Source: Scandinavium ludwigii_A (GTDB lineage Bacteria > Pseudomonadota > Gammaproteobacteria > Enterobacterales > Enterobacteriaceae). From it: DNA of 64,000 nt. Below the pieces are notes generated by a model. It did no database searches. It worked only from the letters and a program-made list of their open reading frames with translations, and was not told the origin of the DNA. Each line of letters opens with the position of its first letter. Within the stretch, counting starts at the first letter, position 1. The stretch spans positions 248,001 through 312,000 of the forward strand of contig CP191518.1 of NCBI GenBank assembly GCA_050516505.1, in the 5' to 3' direction. A program made the translations under genes and the position numbers. Below are positions 1-8,252 of the stretch, piece by piece.

Positions 1-149
1 ACAAACAGGCGCTGGAAAAAATGAAAGCGGGTGGCGTGCAGTTCCACGACATCGACAAAGCGTACTTCGTCCAGGCGACGGAGCCGGTGCGTAAAGCCTA
101 TGGCGAAAAGCATCAGGATCTGATGAAAGCCATTGCTGACGTCCAGTGA
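1..149 (+). CDS. TRAP transporter substrate-binding protein, 3' end only (DctP family)
   Basis: The open frame enters from outside the window (reading from base 3) and stops with TGA at 147-149, leaving 48 C-terminal residues beginning KQALEKMKAGG. The fragment is helical and charged, as is usual for the last helix of DctP-type periplasmic solute-binding proteins. The family assignment rests mainly on position: it lies directly upstream of, and in line with, the small and large TRAP permease genes. Such proteins bind an organic acid or sugar acid in the periplasm and hand it to the membrane permeases. The substrate cannot be told from this fragment. Confidence 0.75.
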   Translation, partial: KQALEKMKAGGVQFHDIDKAYFVQATEPVRKAYGEKHQDLMKAIADVQ

Positions 150-172
150 TTTTCACGTCGGACGGAGGACCT

Positions 173-682
173 ATGTCTGAATCCTTTTCAAAACTGATGG
201 ATAAGCTGTACATGCTGGCGATGTGGGTCGCCGGCGTGTCGCTGCTGGTGATGACCATCGTTATTCCCATCGGTATTTTTTCCCGCTACGTGCTGAATCA
301 GGGGGAATCCTGGCCTGAGCCGGTGGCCATTCTGTGCATGGTAACGTTCACCTTTATCGGCGCGGCGGTAGGCTACCGCGCCGGGTCACACATCGCCGTC
401 AACATGTTGACCGACCGTCTGCCCGCCGCGCTGCAACGCGCTTCGGCACGGCTGGTTGATCTCATGATGCTGCTGATTACCGGGCTGATGTTCTGGTACA
501 GCTACTGGCTGTGCCTCGATTTATGGGATCAACCGGTGGCGGAGTTTCCGCTGTTGACGTCCGGTGAAACCTATCTGCCGTTGCCGATTGGTTCGGCGGT
601 GCTGATTCTGTTCGTTATTGAGCGTCTGCTGTTCGGTTCCCAGGAGCACCGTCCGGTGGTCCTCATCGGTAATCACGGTTAA
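173..682 (+). CDS. TRAP transporter small permease, DctQ/YiaM family
   Basis: This is a 169-residue inner-membrane protein with four hydrophobic segments (about residues 16-38, 48-67, 90-110 and 130-152), the normal size and topology of DctQ. DctQ pairs with the large permease and is needed for solute uptake driven by the sodium or proton gradient. I chose the ATG at 173 because a GGAGGA ribosome site lies at 164-169. A GTG at 146 is in frame but overlaps the preceding gene's stop codon and adds an unlikely N-terminus. The gene begins 23 bases after the binding-protein gene and ends 10 bases before the large permease gene, so the three form one operon. Confidence 0.85.
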   Translation: MSESFSKLMDKLYMLAMWVAGVSLLVMTIVIPIGIFSRYVLNQGESWPEPVAILCMVTFTFIGAAVGYRAGSHIAVNMLTDRLPAALQRASARLVDLMMLLITGLMFWYSYWLCLDLWDQPVAEFPLLTSGETYLPLPIGSAVLILFVIERLLFGSQEHRPVVLIGNHG

Positions 683-692
683 GGGGTGTCAG

Positions 693-1976
693 ATGGATGC
701 GTTTATTCTGCTTTTCACCCTCGCCATTTTGTTGGCTATTGGGATGCCGGTGGCTTTTGCCGTGGGGCTCAGCGCCGTGGCGGGGGCAATTTGGATTGAG
801 TTACCACTGGAAGCGTTGATGATTCAGATAACCAGCGGGGTGAATAAATTTACCCTGCTGGCGATTCCGTTCTTCATTCTCGCCGGGGCAATCATGGCGG
901 AGGGCGGGATTGCTCGACGACTGGTCAATTTCGCCTATCTGTTCGTGGGCTTCATTCGCGGCGGTTTATCGCTGGTGAACATTGTGGCGTCCACCTTTTT
1001 TGGTGCGATTTCCGGTTCGTCGGTGGCGGATACTGCGTCTATCGGCAGCGTGATGATCCCGGAAATGGAGAAGAAAGGGTACCCGCGTGAGTACGCAGCG
1101 GCGGTCACCGCCAGCGGTTCGGTGCAGGCGATTCTGATCCCGCCGAGCCACAACTCGGTGATTTACTCTCTGGCGGCAGGTGGGACGGTGTCTATCGCCT
1201 CGCTGTTTATCGCCGGAGTATTGCCGGGCTTGCTGCTGGGCGTCAGCCTGATGGTGATGTGCCTCGCCTTCGCGAAAAAGCGCGGCTATCCGAAAGGCGA
1301 AGTCATTCCGTTCCGTCAGGCGGTGAAGATATTCTTTGATGCGCTGTGGGGGCTGATGACGGTGGTCATTATTCTCGGCGGGATCCTTTCCGGCATTTTC
1401 ACCGCAACGGAATCCGCGGCGGTGGCCTGCCTGTGGGCGTTCTTTGTCACCATGTTTATCTACCGTGACTACAAATGGAACGAGTTGCCGAAGCTGATGT
1501 ACCGCACGGTCAAAACGGTCAGTATCGTGATGATCCTGATTGGCTTTGCCGCGGCGTTTGGCGCGGTGATGACCTATATGCAGCTGCCGACGCGCATCAC
1601 CGAGTTCTTCACCACGCTTTCCAGCAACAAGTACGTGATTCTGATGTATCTCAACGTCATGCTGCTGTTGATTGGCACGCTGATGGACATGGCGCCGATC
1701 ATCTTGATCCTGACGCCGGTGCTGTTGCCGGTGACAAATGCGCTGGGGATCGATCCGGTGCATTTCGGGATGATCATGATGGTCAACCTGGGGATCGGTT
1801 TGATTACCCCGCCGGTAGGATCGGTGCTGTTTGTGGCCAGTGCGGTGAGTAAGCAGAAGATAGAAACCGTGGTCCGCGCGATGCTGCCTTTCTACGGCGT
1901 GCTGCTGGTGGTGCTGGCGATGGTGACTTACATTCCGGCGATTTCACTGTGGCTGCCGCATGTATTAGGGATGTAA
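693..1976 (+). CDS. TRAP transporter large permease, DctM/YiaN family
   Basis: This is a 427-residue, very hydrophobic protein with about twelve membrane segments, matching DctM-type permeases in length. It shows the usual glycine-rich DctM stretches, such as the FFGAISGSSVADTASIG region around residue 105 and the LGIGLITPPVG motif near residue 365. It is the transport channel of the tripartite system whose small permease and binding protein lie just upstream. The ATG at 693 follows an AAGGGGTG ribosome site. A longer open frame from 618 runs back into the small permease gene and is not credible. The gene ends at a repeat shared with the convergent zntA. In E. coli K-12 the neighbour of zntA at this position is tusA, so the operon looks like an accessory insertion. 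Confidence 0.88.
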   Translation: MDAFILLFTLAILLAIGMPVAFAVGLSAVAGAIWIELPLEALMIQITSGVNKFTLLAIPFFILAGAIMAEGGIARRLVNFAYLFVGFIRGGLSLVNIVASTFFGAISGSSVADTASIGSVMIPEMEKKGYPREYAAAVTASGSVQAILIPPSHNSVIYSLAAGGTVSIASLFIAGVLPGLLLGVSLMVMCLAFAKKRGYPKGEVIPFRQAVKIFFDALWGLMTVVIILGGILSGIFTATESAAVACLWAFFVTMFIYRDYKWNELPKLMYRTVKTVSIVMILIGFAAAFGAVMTYMQLPTRITEFFTTLSSNKYVILMYLNVMLLLIGTLMDMAPIILILTPVLLPVTNALGIDPVHFGMIMMVNLGIGLITPPVGSVLFVASAVSKQKIETVVRAMLPFYGVLLVVLAMVTYIPAISLWLPHVLGM

Positions 1977-1981
1977 CGTTT

Positions 1982-2038
1982 CCCCTCACCCCGACCCTCT
2001 CCCCGCGGACTGTACAGGGAGAGGGCAGGGGAGAGAGG
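1982..2038. repeat. CCCTCTCCC palindromic repeat, copy 1
   Basis: CCCTCACCCCGACCCTCTCC faces GGGAGAGGGCAGGGGAGAG across a short centre, giving a strong hairpin. It fills the gap between the convergent large permease gene and zntA, where it could end transcription from both sides. It belongs to the same family as the copies at 11136, 15401, 15494, 21215, 22843, 34651, 55705 and 63571. Confidence 0.8.
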
Positions 2039-2039
2039 A

Positions 2040-4253
2040 TTACACTTTCCGATTCAACAACCGCAACGCATTCGCCGTTACCAGCACCGTGGCCCCCGTA
2101 TCGGCCAGAACCGCCAGCCACAGGCCGGTGATGCCGAGCAGCGTCGTCACCAGAAAGACCGCTTTCAGACCCAGCGCAATCGTAATGTTTTGACGGATGT
2201 TGGCGCGGGTCGCGCGGGCAATGCTGATCATCTGTGCCAGGCCCGTCAGGCGGTTGCCGGTCAGCGCTGCATCGGCGGTTTCCAGCGCCACGTCTGTCCC
2301 GCTGCCCATCGCAATCCCAATCGTAGACGCTTTCATCGCTGGCGCATCGTTAATGCCGTCGCCCACCATCGCCAGCGGAGCCTGTTGATTCAGCGTGGTC
2401 ACGGCAGTCACCTTATCCGCAGGTAGCAGCCCGGCGCGGAAATCCAGCCCCAGTTCATTAGCAATTGCCGCCGCCGCCCGGGGGTTATCGCCGGTCAGGA
2501 TAACGCCCTGAACGCCCAGCGCATTGAGCGCGCTGACCGCTTCGCGAGCGTCATCTCGCAGCGTATCGCGCAACGCCAGAATGCCTTGCAGCCGCTGATT
2601 TTTAACTACCACGACCACTGTTTGTCCGGCCTCTTCCAGCGCCCTGATGTGCGCCGCCTGGCCTTCCGCCGGGAATTTATCTCCGGCGCAAATTAGCACC
2701 TTCTCGCCATTCACGTCGGCTTCGATACCGGACCCGGCCAGCGCCCGCTGGTTCTGAGCCTCAGGCAGCGTGAGGTTGCGTGCTTTCGCTTCGTTGATAA
2801 TCGCCGTCGCCAGCGGGTGACTGGAACCTTGCTCCACGGCCGCAGCCAGCGCCAGAAGCGCATCTTCGGTGTTGTTATTCAGCGCCACGATGCTTGTCAC
2901 GCGCGGTTTGCCGACAGTCAGTGTCCCGGTTTTGTCGAACGCGATGTGATGAATACGACCGAGCTGTTCCAGCGCCGCGCCGCCCTTAATCAAAGCGCCC
3001 CGACGTGCCGCCGCAGCCAGGCCCGAGGTAATCGCCGCGGGGGTGGAAATCACCAGCGCGCAAGGGCAGCCAATCAGCAGCAGCGTCAGACCCTTGTAAA
3101 TCCACGGCTGCCACTCAGCGCCCGCCAGCAGCGGCGGTAAAACTGCAACCAGCAACGCGACCAGCATAATCGCCGGGGTGTAAACCCGGCTGAAGCGGTC
3201 GATAAAGCGCTCAATCGGTGCCCGGCGCTCTTCGGCCTCTTCAATCAGGCGCAGAATGCGGTCGATGGCGCTGTCGCCGGGTTCGGACGTTACGCTCAGC
3301 TGCACCAGTCGGTCAACGCTGGTGGCCCCGGCAGGCACGCTTTCGCCGGTGATGCGTTCAACGGGTATCGATTCGCCAGTGAGCGCGCTTTCGTCGAAGC
3401 TGGCAAACGCGGACATCAGTTTACAGTCGGCGGGCAGACGGCCCCCGGCAGCGACTTCAATCACATCGTTCGGGCGTAAATCCCGCTGGGCCACGGTTTC
3501 CCGCTGACCGTCACGCACCCGCACGGCAGTGTCGGGTTTTAACGCCATCAAGGCGCTGACGCCTTTGCGGGCGCGGCTGGCGGCCCAGCCTTCAAGGCGT
3601 TCCCCGATGATAAACAGCAGCAATACCATCGCCGCCTCTGCCGTCGCGCCGATAAACAACGCCCCGATCGCCGCCACGCTCATCAGCGTTTCGATGGCAA
3701 ACCAGCTGCCGGTTTTAATCAGACGCAACGCCTGGCGCGCAATCGGGAACAGTCCAACCAGGGTGGTGGCGATAAAGGCGAGATTGCCGAGCGGAGGGTT
3801 TATCTGCGTCAGCCCCCAGCTGATTGCCATCAAAACGATCAGCGCAATCAGCGGGAGATTTTCTTTCAGACGAGAAGGCGTAGGCGCTTCCGGCGCATCT
3901 TCGCTCCGCAGGACATAACCCGCGTTGGCGACGGCGGTTTCAACCTGGGCGCGAATATCGCTTTCGGCATCGACCAGCAGCTTTTCGGTGGTGAACAGAA
4001 CCTGGACCTGGTTGACGCCGCTCACCTGGCGCACGGCATTTTCGACTTTGCGCGCACAGGCGGCGCAGTCCATACCGTTGACCAGCCAGCTGTAGCGGGT
4101 ACCAGAAGCAGGGGAGATGACCGGTGCAGACTCAGGCTGTGAGCCGCCGCAGCACGCGCCGTGATCGTTGTGCTGTGCCGTTAACGGAGCAGGCGTGAAG
4201 GTCGTTTTCGCGAACTGAGGCGCGAGTTTGGCTTTGGCGTCTGGAGTCGACAT
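2040..4253 (-). CDS. zntA: Zn(II)/Cd(II)/Pb(II)-exporting P1B-type ATPase
   Basis: This 737-residue inner-membrane efflux ATPase expels excess zinc, cadmium and lead. In order it has a Cys-rich N-terminus (ACCGG near 33-37), a heavy-metal-associated domain with the metal-binding CAAC motif at Cys63/Cys66, the transport CPC motif at 396-398, the phosphorylated aspartate of DKTGT at 440, and the hinge motif GDGINDAP near the C-terminus. The sequence aligns along its whole length with E. coli ZntA (732 residues, from memory), with most differences in the N-terminal tail. Its promoter has the 20-base spacer expected of MerR-family control. It is read separately from yhhN upstream, whose stop lies beyond the promoter. 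Confidence 0.97.
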   Translation of the reverse strand: MSTPDAKAKLAPQFAKTTFTPAPLTAQHNDHGACCGGSQPESAPVISPASGTRYSWLVNGMDCAACARKVENAVRQVSGVNQVQVLFTTEKLLVDAESDIRAQVETAVANAGYVLRSEDAPEAPTPSRLKENLPLIALIVLMAISWGLTQINPPLGNLAFIATTLVGLFPIARQALRLIKTGSWFAIETLMSVAAIGALFIGATAEAAMVLLLFIIGERLEGWAASRARKGVSALMALKPDTAVRVRDGQRETVAQRDLRPNDVIEVAAGGRLPADCKLMSAFASFDESALTGESIPVERITGESVPAGATSVDRLVQLSVTSEPGDSAIDRILRLIEEAEERRAPIERFIDRFSRVYTPAIMLVALLVAVLPPLLAGAEWQPWIYKGLTLLLIGCPCALVISTPAAITSGLAAAARRGALIKGGAALEQLGRIHHIAFDKTGTLTVGKPRVTSIVALNNNTEDALLALAAAVEQGSSHPLATAIINEAKARNLTLPEAQNQRALAGSGIEADVNGEKVLICAGDKFPAEGQAAHIRALEEAGQTVVVVVKNQRLQGILALRDTLRDDAREAVSALNALGVQGVILTGDNPRAAAAIANELGLDFRAGLLPADKVTAVTTLNQQAPLAMVGDGINDAPAMKASTIGIAMGSGTDVALETADAALTGNRLTGLAQMISIARATRANIRQNITIALGLKAVFLVTTLLGITGLWLAVLADTGATVLVTANALRLLNRKV

Positions 4254-4292
4254 GGCACTCTCCTGTTACTGATCATTTTCTCAATAACGCAG

Positions 4293-4324
4293 AGCATACA
4301 CTTTGGAGTCGACTCCAGAGTCAA
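4293..4324 (-). promoter_or_regulatory. ZntR-responsive zntA promoter
   Basis: On the minus strand TTGACT (bases 4324-4319) and TATGCT (bases 4298-4293) are separated by 20 bases, too long for ordinary sigma-70 promoters but typical of promoters remodelled by MerR-family activators. The spacer carries a near-perfect dyad (4300-4321, ACTTTGGAGTC/GACTCCAGAGT), the known layout of the ZntR operator. One base differs between the arms. Assignment to ZntR follows from the E. coli homologue; zntR itself is not in the window. Confidence 0.92.
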
Positions 4325-4332
4325 GCCTCTTT

Positions 4333-4959
4333 TTACAAGTACAGCGCGCGGACAATCAAAAAGTGTCCGGCGAAGTAACAGGCCGAAGAAATGGCGGTAT
4401 CGGCGCGGAAGCGGCGACGGTAGTGACTGCCCAGCCACACGATATTGCCGATCAGCAGCAGCGTTGCGCCCAAGAAGGCGGAAAGCGCGGTATCCACCGG
4501 ACGGAAGAACCACAGCTCGCCCGCCAGCCACACCATCACCAGCGTCATCGCAATAAACGTACACACTGGCAGACGCAGCTCTTCAAGGCGCGACCAGATA
4601 ACAGCGATCAGCAGTGCGCCAATCACCAGCAGCACCAGCGGCAGCGGCCAGAAGAAAGACAACGTCATCTGGCTGGCGAACCAAATCGTATACAGCAGAT
4701 GAGAAAGGAAGAACGCACCCACTGCGTACAGCATGCGTTCGCGCGACAGCAGCGTCAGCGCATCGCCAATCAGCGACGCACACAGGCCCGCCAGCACCAA
4801 GTAACTGATTGCGTTAAACATCGGGGCCTGCCAGGCGAGAAGCAGCAGCAGAATGAGCGTGACGGGTTTAAACACCCAACGCTGCCAGACCGGGCCACGG
4901 TAGGAGGCGTCGACGTAAAGCCAACCGGATAAACAGACCGCAATAAATGACCACAACAT
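4333..4959 (-). CDS. yhhN: YhhN family membrane protein (TMEM86/lysoplasmalogenase-like)
   Basis: This is a 208-residue polytopic inner-membrane protein with about eight hydrophobic segments, the same length as E. coli YhhN. The family is related to the eukaryotic TMEM86 lysoplasmalogenases. The bacterial enzyme activity is not established, so only the family name is safe. Conserved polar residues inside the membrane segments, such as the LIGDALTLL and FLSHLLYT stretches, suggest an intramembrane hydrolase site. It lies upstream of zntA on the same strand and is divergent from yhhM with about 140 bases between them. Confidence 0.9.
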   Translation of the reverse strand: MLWSFIAVCLSGWLYVDASYRGPVWQRWVFKPVTLILLLLLAWQAPMFNAISYLVLAGLCASLIGDALTLLSRERMLYAVGAFFLSHLLYTIWFASQMTLSFFWPLPLVLLVIGALLIAVIWSRLEELRLPVCTFIAMTLVMVWLAGELWFFRPVDTALSAFLGATLLLIGNIVWLGSHYRRRFRADTAISSACYFAGHFLIVRALYL

Positions 4960-5099
4960 AATAAGTCCTTGTATCTGTTATTGATGCATAAGTTCTCTCC
5001 AGTTCAGTGTAGTGGTGCGGGGTGGCAGATGGCAATGCCGGTTCAGGCAAGGTATCCTCCTTTGCGTCAATTCTTAGAAGACAGCGAGAGAATCCTTCG

Positions 5100-5456
5100 A
5101 TGAGCAAAATGCCGCTCTTTTTTGTGATTGTGGTGGCGATAATTGTCGTTGCCGCGTCATTCCGTTTCGTGTCACAGCGTCGTGAAAAGATGGAAAACGA
5201 GGCCGCACCGTTGCAGCAAAAGCAGGTGGTGGTGACCAACAAACGTGAAAAGGTCTTGAATGACCGCCGTTCACGCCAGCAAACCGTCGCCCCGGCGGGC
5301 AGCGATATGCGTTATGAAGCGAGCTTTAAGCCGGACACCGGCGGGCTTGAAGTAACGTATCGTCTGGATGAGAAGGCGTATCACGCGTTGAACGTGGGTG
5401 ACAGAGGGACGCTGAGCTACAAAGGGTCAAAATTTGTGGCGTTCACGGTGCCATGA
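5100..5456 (+). CDS. yhhM: DUF2500 membrane-anchored protein YhhM
   Basis: This 118-residue protein has one N-terminal membrane helix (about residues 5-23) followed by a soluble domain containing the conserved NKREK and RRSRQQ stretches and a C-terminal GTLSYKGSKF. It is close to E. coli YhhM over its whole length. The function is unknown. I place the start at the ATG at 5100 (MSKMPLFF), which matches the family N-terminus; the open frame extends back to 5022 without a plausible ribosome site. It is convergent with yhhL, with a REP element in between. Confidence 0.88.
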   Translation: MSKMPLFFVIVVAIIVVAASFRFVSQRREKMENEAAPLQQKQVVVTNKREKVLNDRRSRQQTVAPAGSDMRYEASFKPDTGGLEVTYRLDEKAYHALNVGDRGTLSYKGSKFVAFTVP

Positions 5457-5458
5457 TG

Positions 5459-5521
5459 GGTTTCCCGGCGGCGTAAACTTGCCGGGCCTACGGTTTGATG
5501 CGCTTTTTGTAGGCCCGGAAA
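5459..5521. repeat. REP (repetitive extragenic palindrome) element
   Basis: TTTCCCGGCGGCGTAAACTT with CCGGGCCTACGG and a facing TGTAGGCCCGG form the classic enterobacterial REP pattern. It lies between the convergent yhhM and yhhL genes, where such elements stabilise transcript ends. It differs from the CCCTCTCCC family elsewhere in the window. Confidence 0.75.
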
Positions 5522-5525
5522 AACA

Positions 5526-5807
5526 TCATTTTTTCTTCGTTGGCGTTAATTTCATCTTCTTCTGCCAGGCAATCAATTCAAATACCCCAAACAGGAATAC
5601 GCGAACCGACTCGCCGCGGGTCATTTGCGGACCGTCCTTCGGCAGAGTGGCTTTCAGAAGGGTCATTTGCAGGCCGTGCATCAGGATCATGAAAATCAGC
5701 GCCACGTTGACGAAGATATTCACCGGGAATTTGAACGGGTGCAGCACGTTGAGGACCAAAAAGGCCCACACGCAAAGCATGAGCAGGCGGCCAATATTAA
5801 GCAGCAT
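5526..5807 (-). CDS. yhhL: DUF1145 membrane protein YhhL
   Basis: This 93-residue protein has two hydrophobic segments (about residues 4-24 and 30-52) and a lysine-rich C-terminal tail ending in KKK. It matches E. coli YhhL (89 residues, function unknown) apart from a slightly longer tail. The start at 5807 (MLLNIGRLLML) is the family N-terminus; an in-frame start seven codons further upstream lies deep inside rsmD. The first 11 bases overlap the end of rsmD, so the two are translationally linked. Confidence 0.88.
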   Translation of the reverse strand: MLLNIGRLLMLCVWAFLVLNVLHPFKFPVNIFVNVALIFMILMHGLQMTLLKATLPKDGPQMTRGESVRVFLFGVFELIAWQKKMKLTPTKKK

Positions 5808-6393
5808 TGTTATTTCCTTGTGCTTCACTTTGATAAAGGCGATAAGCGACCTGACCGGCCACCTTTTCGCGGTATAAATCCCAGTGCGAGGGAACTAACG
5901 GCAGGCCGTTTTCTACTTCGCTTTCGACATAAATCAGTGCGGCGTCCGCCAGCCAGCCGTTTGTTTCCAGCAGATTTAGTGTCTCGTCGAGCAGCCCTTT
6001 ACGGAACGGCGGGTCGATAAACACCACATCGTGCGGTGTGCCAGGCTGTGCAAGGAACGTCAGGCTGTTGGTATTGACCACTTTCGCGTGGCTGGCGTTA
6101 AGCGTCGCGAGGTTTTTTTGTAACTGTTGTGCCACGTGGCGATCCATTTCCAGCAGGGTCGCACTGGCGGCATAACGCGACAGCGCTTCAAGCCCCAACG
6201 CACCGCTTCCGGCGAAACAATCGAGGCAGCGGGCATCGACCATATGCGGCGCAAGCCAGTTAAACAGCGTCTCACGGACGCGGTCGGTGGTCGGGCGTAA
6301 GCCTGGGCTATCCGGAACAGGGAGCTTACGGCCCCGCCATTGCCCGCCTATAATGCGGATCTGGCCGCTGCCGGAGTGGTTTGGTTTTTTCAT
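5797..6393 (-). CDS. rsmD: 16S rRNA (guanine(966)-N(2))-methyltransferase
   Basis: RsmD methylates the exocyclic N2 of G966 in 16S rRNA on assembled 30S particles, using S-adenosylmethionine. The 198-residue product has the usual parts: the RIIGGQWRGRKL start, the SAM-binding DCFAGSGALGLEALSR loop (about residues 58-73) and the catalytic DPPF motif near residue 127. The length equals the E. coli protein. It is divergent from ftsY with a 192-base gap and is followed by the overlapping yhhL. Confidence 0.96.
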   Translation of the reverse strand: MKKPNHSGSGQIRIIGGQWRGRKLPVPDSPGLRPTTDRVRETLFNWLAPHMVDARCLDCFAGSGALGLEALSRYAASATLLEMDRHVAQQLQKNLATLNASHAKVVNTNSLTFLAQPGTPHDVVFIDPPFRKGLLDETLNLLETNGWLADAALIYVESEVENGLPLVPSHWDLYREKVAGQVAYRLYQSEAQGNNNAA

Positions 6394-6585
6394 ATCTATG
6401 CTCAGCTCAATGCCGGATTACTGTTCCAGGCGGTGATGCGCGTTAAGTTAAGTGATAGACTATTTCATCATTTTTTTAGCTTCCATGTACATAGACCTCA
6501 ATAATTCTGGTTTCATTAAACCTGAAGTATGAAGGGATAGCGGTAACGCGGTACAGGGAATCAACAGCGAAGAGCGTGCTCGCAA

Positions 6586-8250
6586 ATGGCAAAAGATAAA
6601 AAAAGAGGCTTTTTTTCCTGGCTGGGCTTTGGACAGAAAGAAGAAGAGCAGCAACAGGAAGCCGAACAGCAGCAAAGCGAAGCGCAGCCAGCGCCCGCAG
6701 AGCCTGTCATTGAGCAGGACACTCAGGAAGCTGCTGACGCCGTAACGGTTGAACCTGTTGCGGAACAGGACGTTGAACGCCTCGCTGAACCCGAAGCGGA
6801 AGTGACCGCGCACAGCGAAGCAGAGACCGAAGCCTTCGCCGAAGACGTGGTTGAGGTGACCGAAGAGGTCGCTCAAAGCGCCATCGTGCAGCCGGTTGAG
6901 CCGGAAGCAGTAGCTGTCGTTACTGCGCCGGTCGAAGAGCCGCGCGTTGACGTTGAGCCTGAAGCCGTTATCGAACACGAAGCGCTGCCGCTGCCGGAAG
7001 AGATTGCCGAAGAAGAGCCAGCGGTCGTTGTCGAAGAAGAAGCCGTTGTCGCGCATCAGGTGCAAGCCGAAGAAGCGACTCCGGTTGAAACCGTTGTTGA
7101 AGAAACCGTTGAAGAAGAACCCGCCGTTGAAGAAACAACGGTTGAAGAACCTGTCGCGGAAGTGGTTGTTGAAGAAGAAGATTTCGCCGACGTTGAACTG
7201 AGCGATGAAGAACTTGACGCGCAGGCGCTGGCCGCCGCCGATGCGGCAGAAAATGCCATCGACGCGCCGGAAGACACGGCAGACGCCGCCGTCGACACTC
7301 AAGCGCAGCAGGAACAGGAGAGGCCAACCAAAGAGGGCTTCTTCGCACGCCTGAAACGCAGCCTGCTGAAAACCAAAGAAAACCTCGGTTCCGGATTTAT
7401 CAGTCTGTTCCGTGGCAAGAAAATCGATGATGATCTGTTTGAAGAGCTGGAAGAACAGCTGCTGATTGCCGACGTCGGCGTGGATACCACCCGCAAAATC
7501 ATCGCCAATCTGACCGAAGGCGCGAGCCGCAAACAGCTGCGTGATGCCGAAGCACTGTACGGGCTGCTGAAAGATGAAATGAGCGAAATCCTCGCAAAAG
7601 TGGAAGAGCCGCTTAATATTGAAGGCAAAATGCCGTTTGTTATCCTGATGGTCGGCGTCAACGGCGTGGGTAAAACCACGACCATTGGCAAGCTGGCGCG
7701 TCAGTTTGAGCAGCAGGGTAAATCGGTCATGCTGGCAGCGGGTGATACTTTCCGTGCCGCGGCGGTTGAGCAGCTCCAGGTCTGGGGCCAGCGCAATGAT
7801 ATTCCGGTGATTGCTCAGCATACCGGAGCCGATTCCGCATCGGTGATTTTCGATGCCATTCAGGCCGCGAAAGCGCGTAATGTGGATGTCCTGATCGCCG
7901 ACACCGCAGGGCGCTTGCAGAACAAATCGCACCTGATGGAAGAATTGAAGAAGATTGTCCGCGTAATGAAAAAGCTCGACGAAGATGCGCCGCATGAAAT
8001 CATGCTGACCATCGATGCGAGTACCGGTCAGAACGCCATCAGCCAGGCGAAGCTGTTCCACGAAGCGGTTGGGCTGACGGGCATCACATTGACTAAACTG
8101 GACGGGACCGCCAAGGGTGGCGTTATCTTCTCGGTGGCCGATCAGTTCGGCATTCCGATTCGCTACATTGGCGTTGGCGAACGTATCGAAGATTTGCGTC
8201 CGTTTAAATCGGACGATTTTATTGAGGCACTTTTTGCCCGAGAGGATTAA
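6586..8250 (+). CDS. ftsY: Signal recognition particle receptor FtsY
   Basis: FtsY is the membrane-associated GTPase that receives ribosome-SRP complexes and passes them to SecYEG. The 554-residue product has a basic, amphipathic start (KKRGFFSWLGFG), a very long acidic A domain (about residues 20-245, rich in EE, VVEEE and AEQ), the NG domain with P-loop GVNGVGKTT at 357-365, DTAGR near 439 and TKLDGTAKGG near 503. E. coli FtsY has 497 residues, and the extra length lies wholly in the acidic domain. ftsE follows two bases after the stop and ftsX overlaps ftsE, so the three form one operon. Confidence 0.97.
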   Translation: MAKDKKRGFFSWLGFGQKEEEQQQEAEQQQSEAQPAPAEPVIEQDTQEAADAVTVEPVAEQDVERLAEPEAEVTAHSEAETEAFAEDVVEVTEEVAQSAIVQPVEPEAVAVVTAPVEEPRVDVEPEAVIEHEALPLPEEIAEEEPAVVVEEEAVVAHQVQAEEATPVETVVEETVEEEPAVEETTVEEPVAEVVVEEEDFADVELSDEELDAQALAAADAAENAIDAPEDTADAAVDTQAQQEQERPTKEGFFARLKRSLLKTKENLGSGFISLFRGKKIDDDLFEELEEQLLIADVGVDTTRKIIANLTEGASRKQLRDAEALYGLLKDEMSEILAKVEEPLNIEGKMPFVILMVGVNGVGKTTTIGKLARQFEQQGKSVMLAAGDTFRAAAVEQLQVWGQRNDIPVIAQHTGADSASVIFDAIQAAKARNVDVLIADTAGRLQNKSHLMEELKKIVRVMKKLDEDAPHEIMLTIDASTGQNAISQAKLFHEAVGLTGITLTKLDGTAKGGVIFSVADQFGIPIRYIGVGERIEDLRPFKSDDFIEALFARED

Positions 8251-8252
8251 CA

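Noticed and set aside
966..1763. 265-codon minus-strand frame opposite the TRAP large permease
   Set aside because: The product is rich in His, Gln and Arg, typical of the reverse of a hydrophobic membrane protein gene, and has no supporting start.
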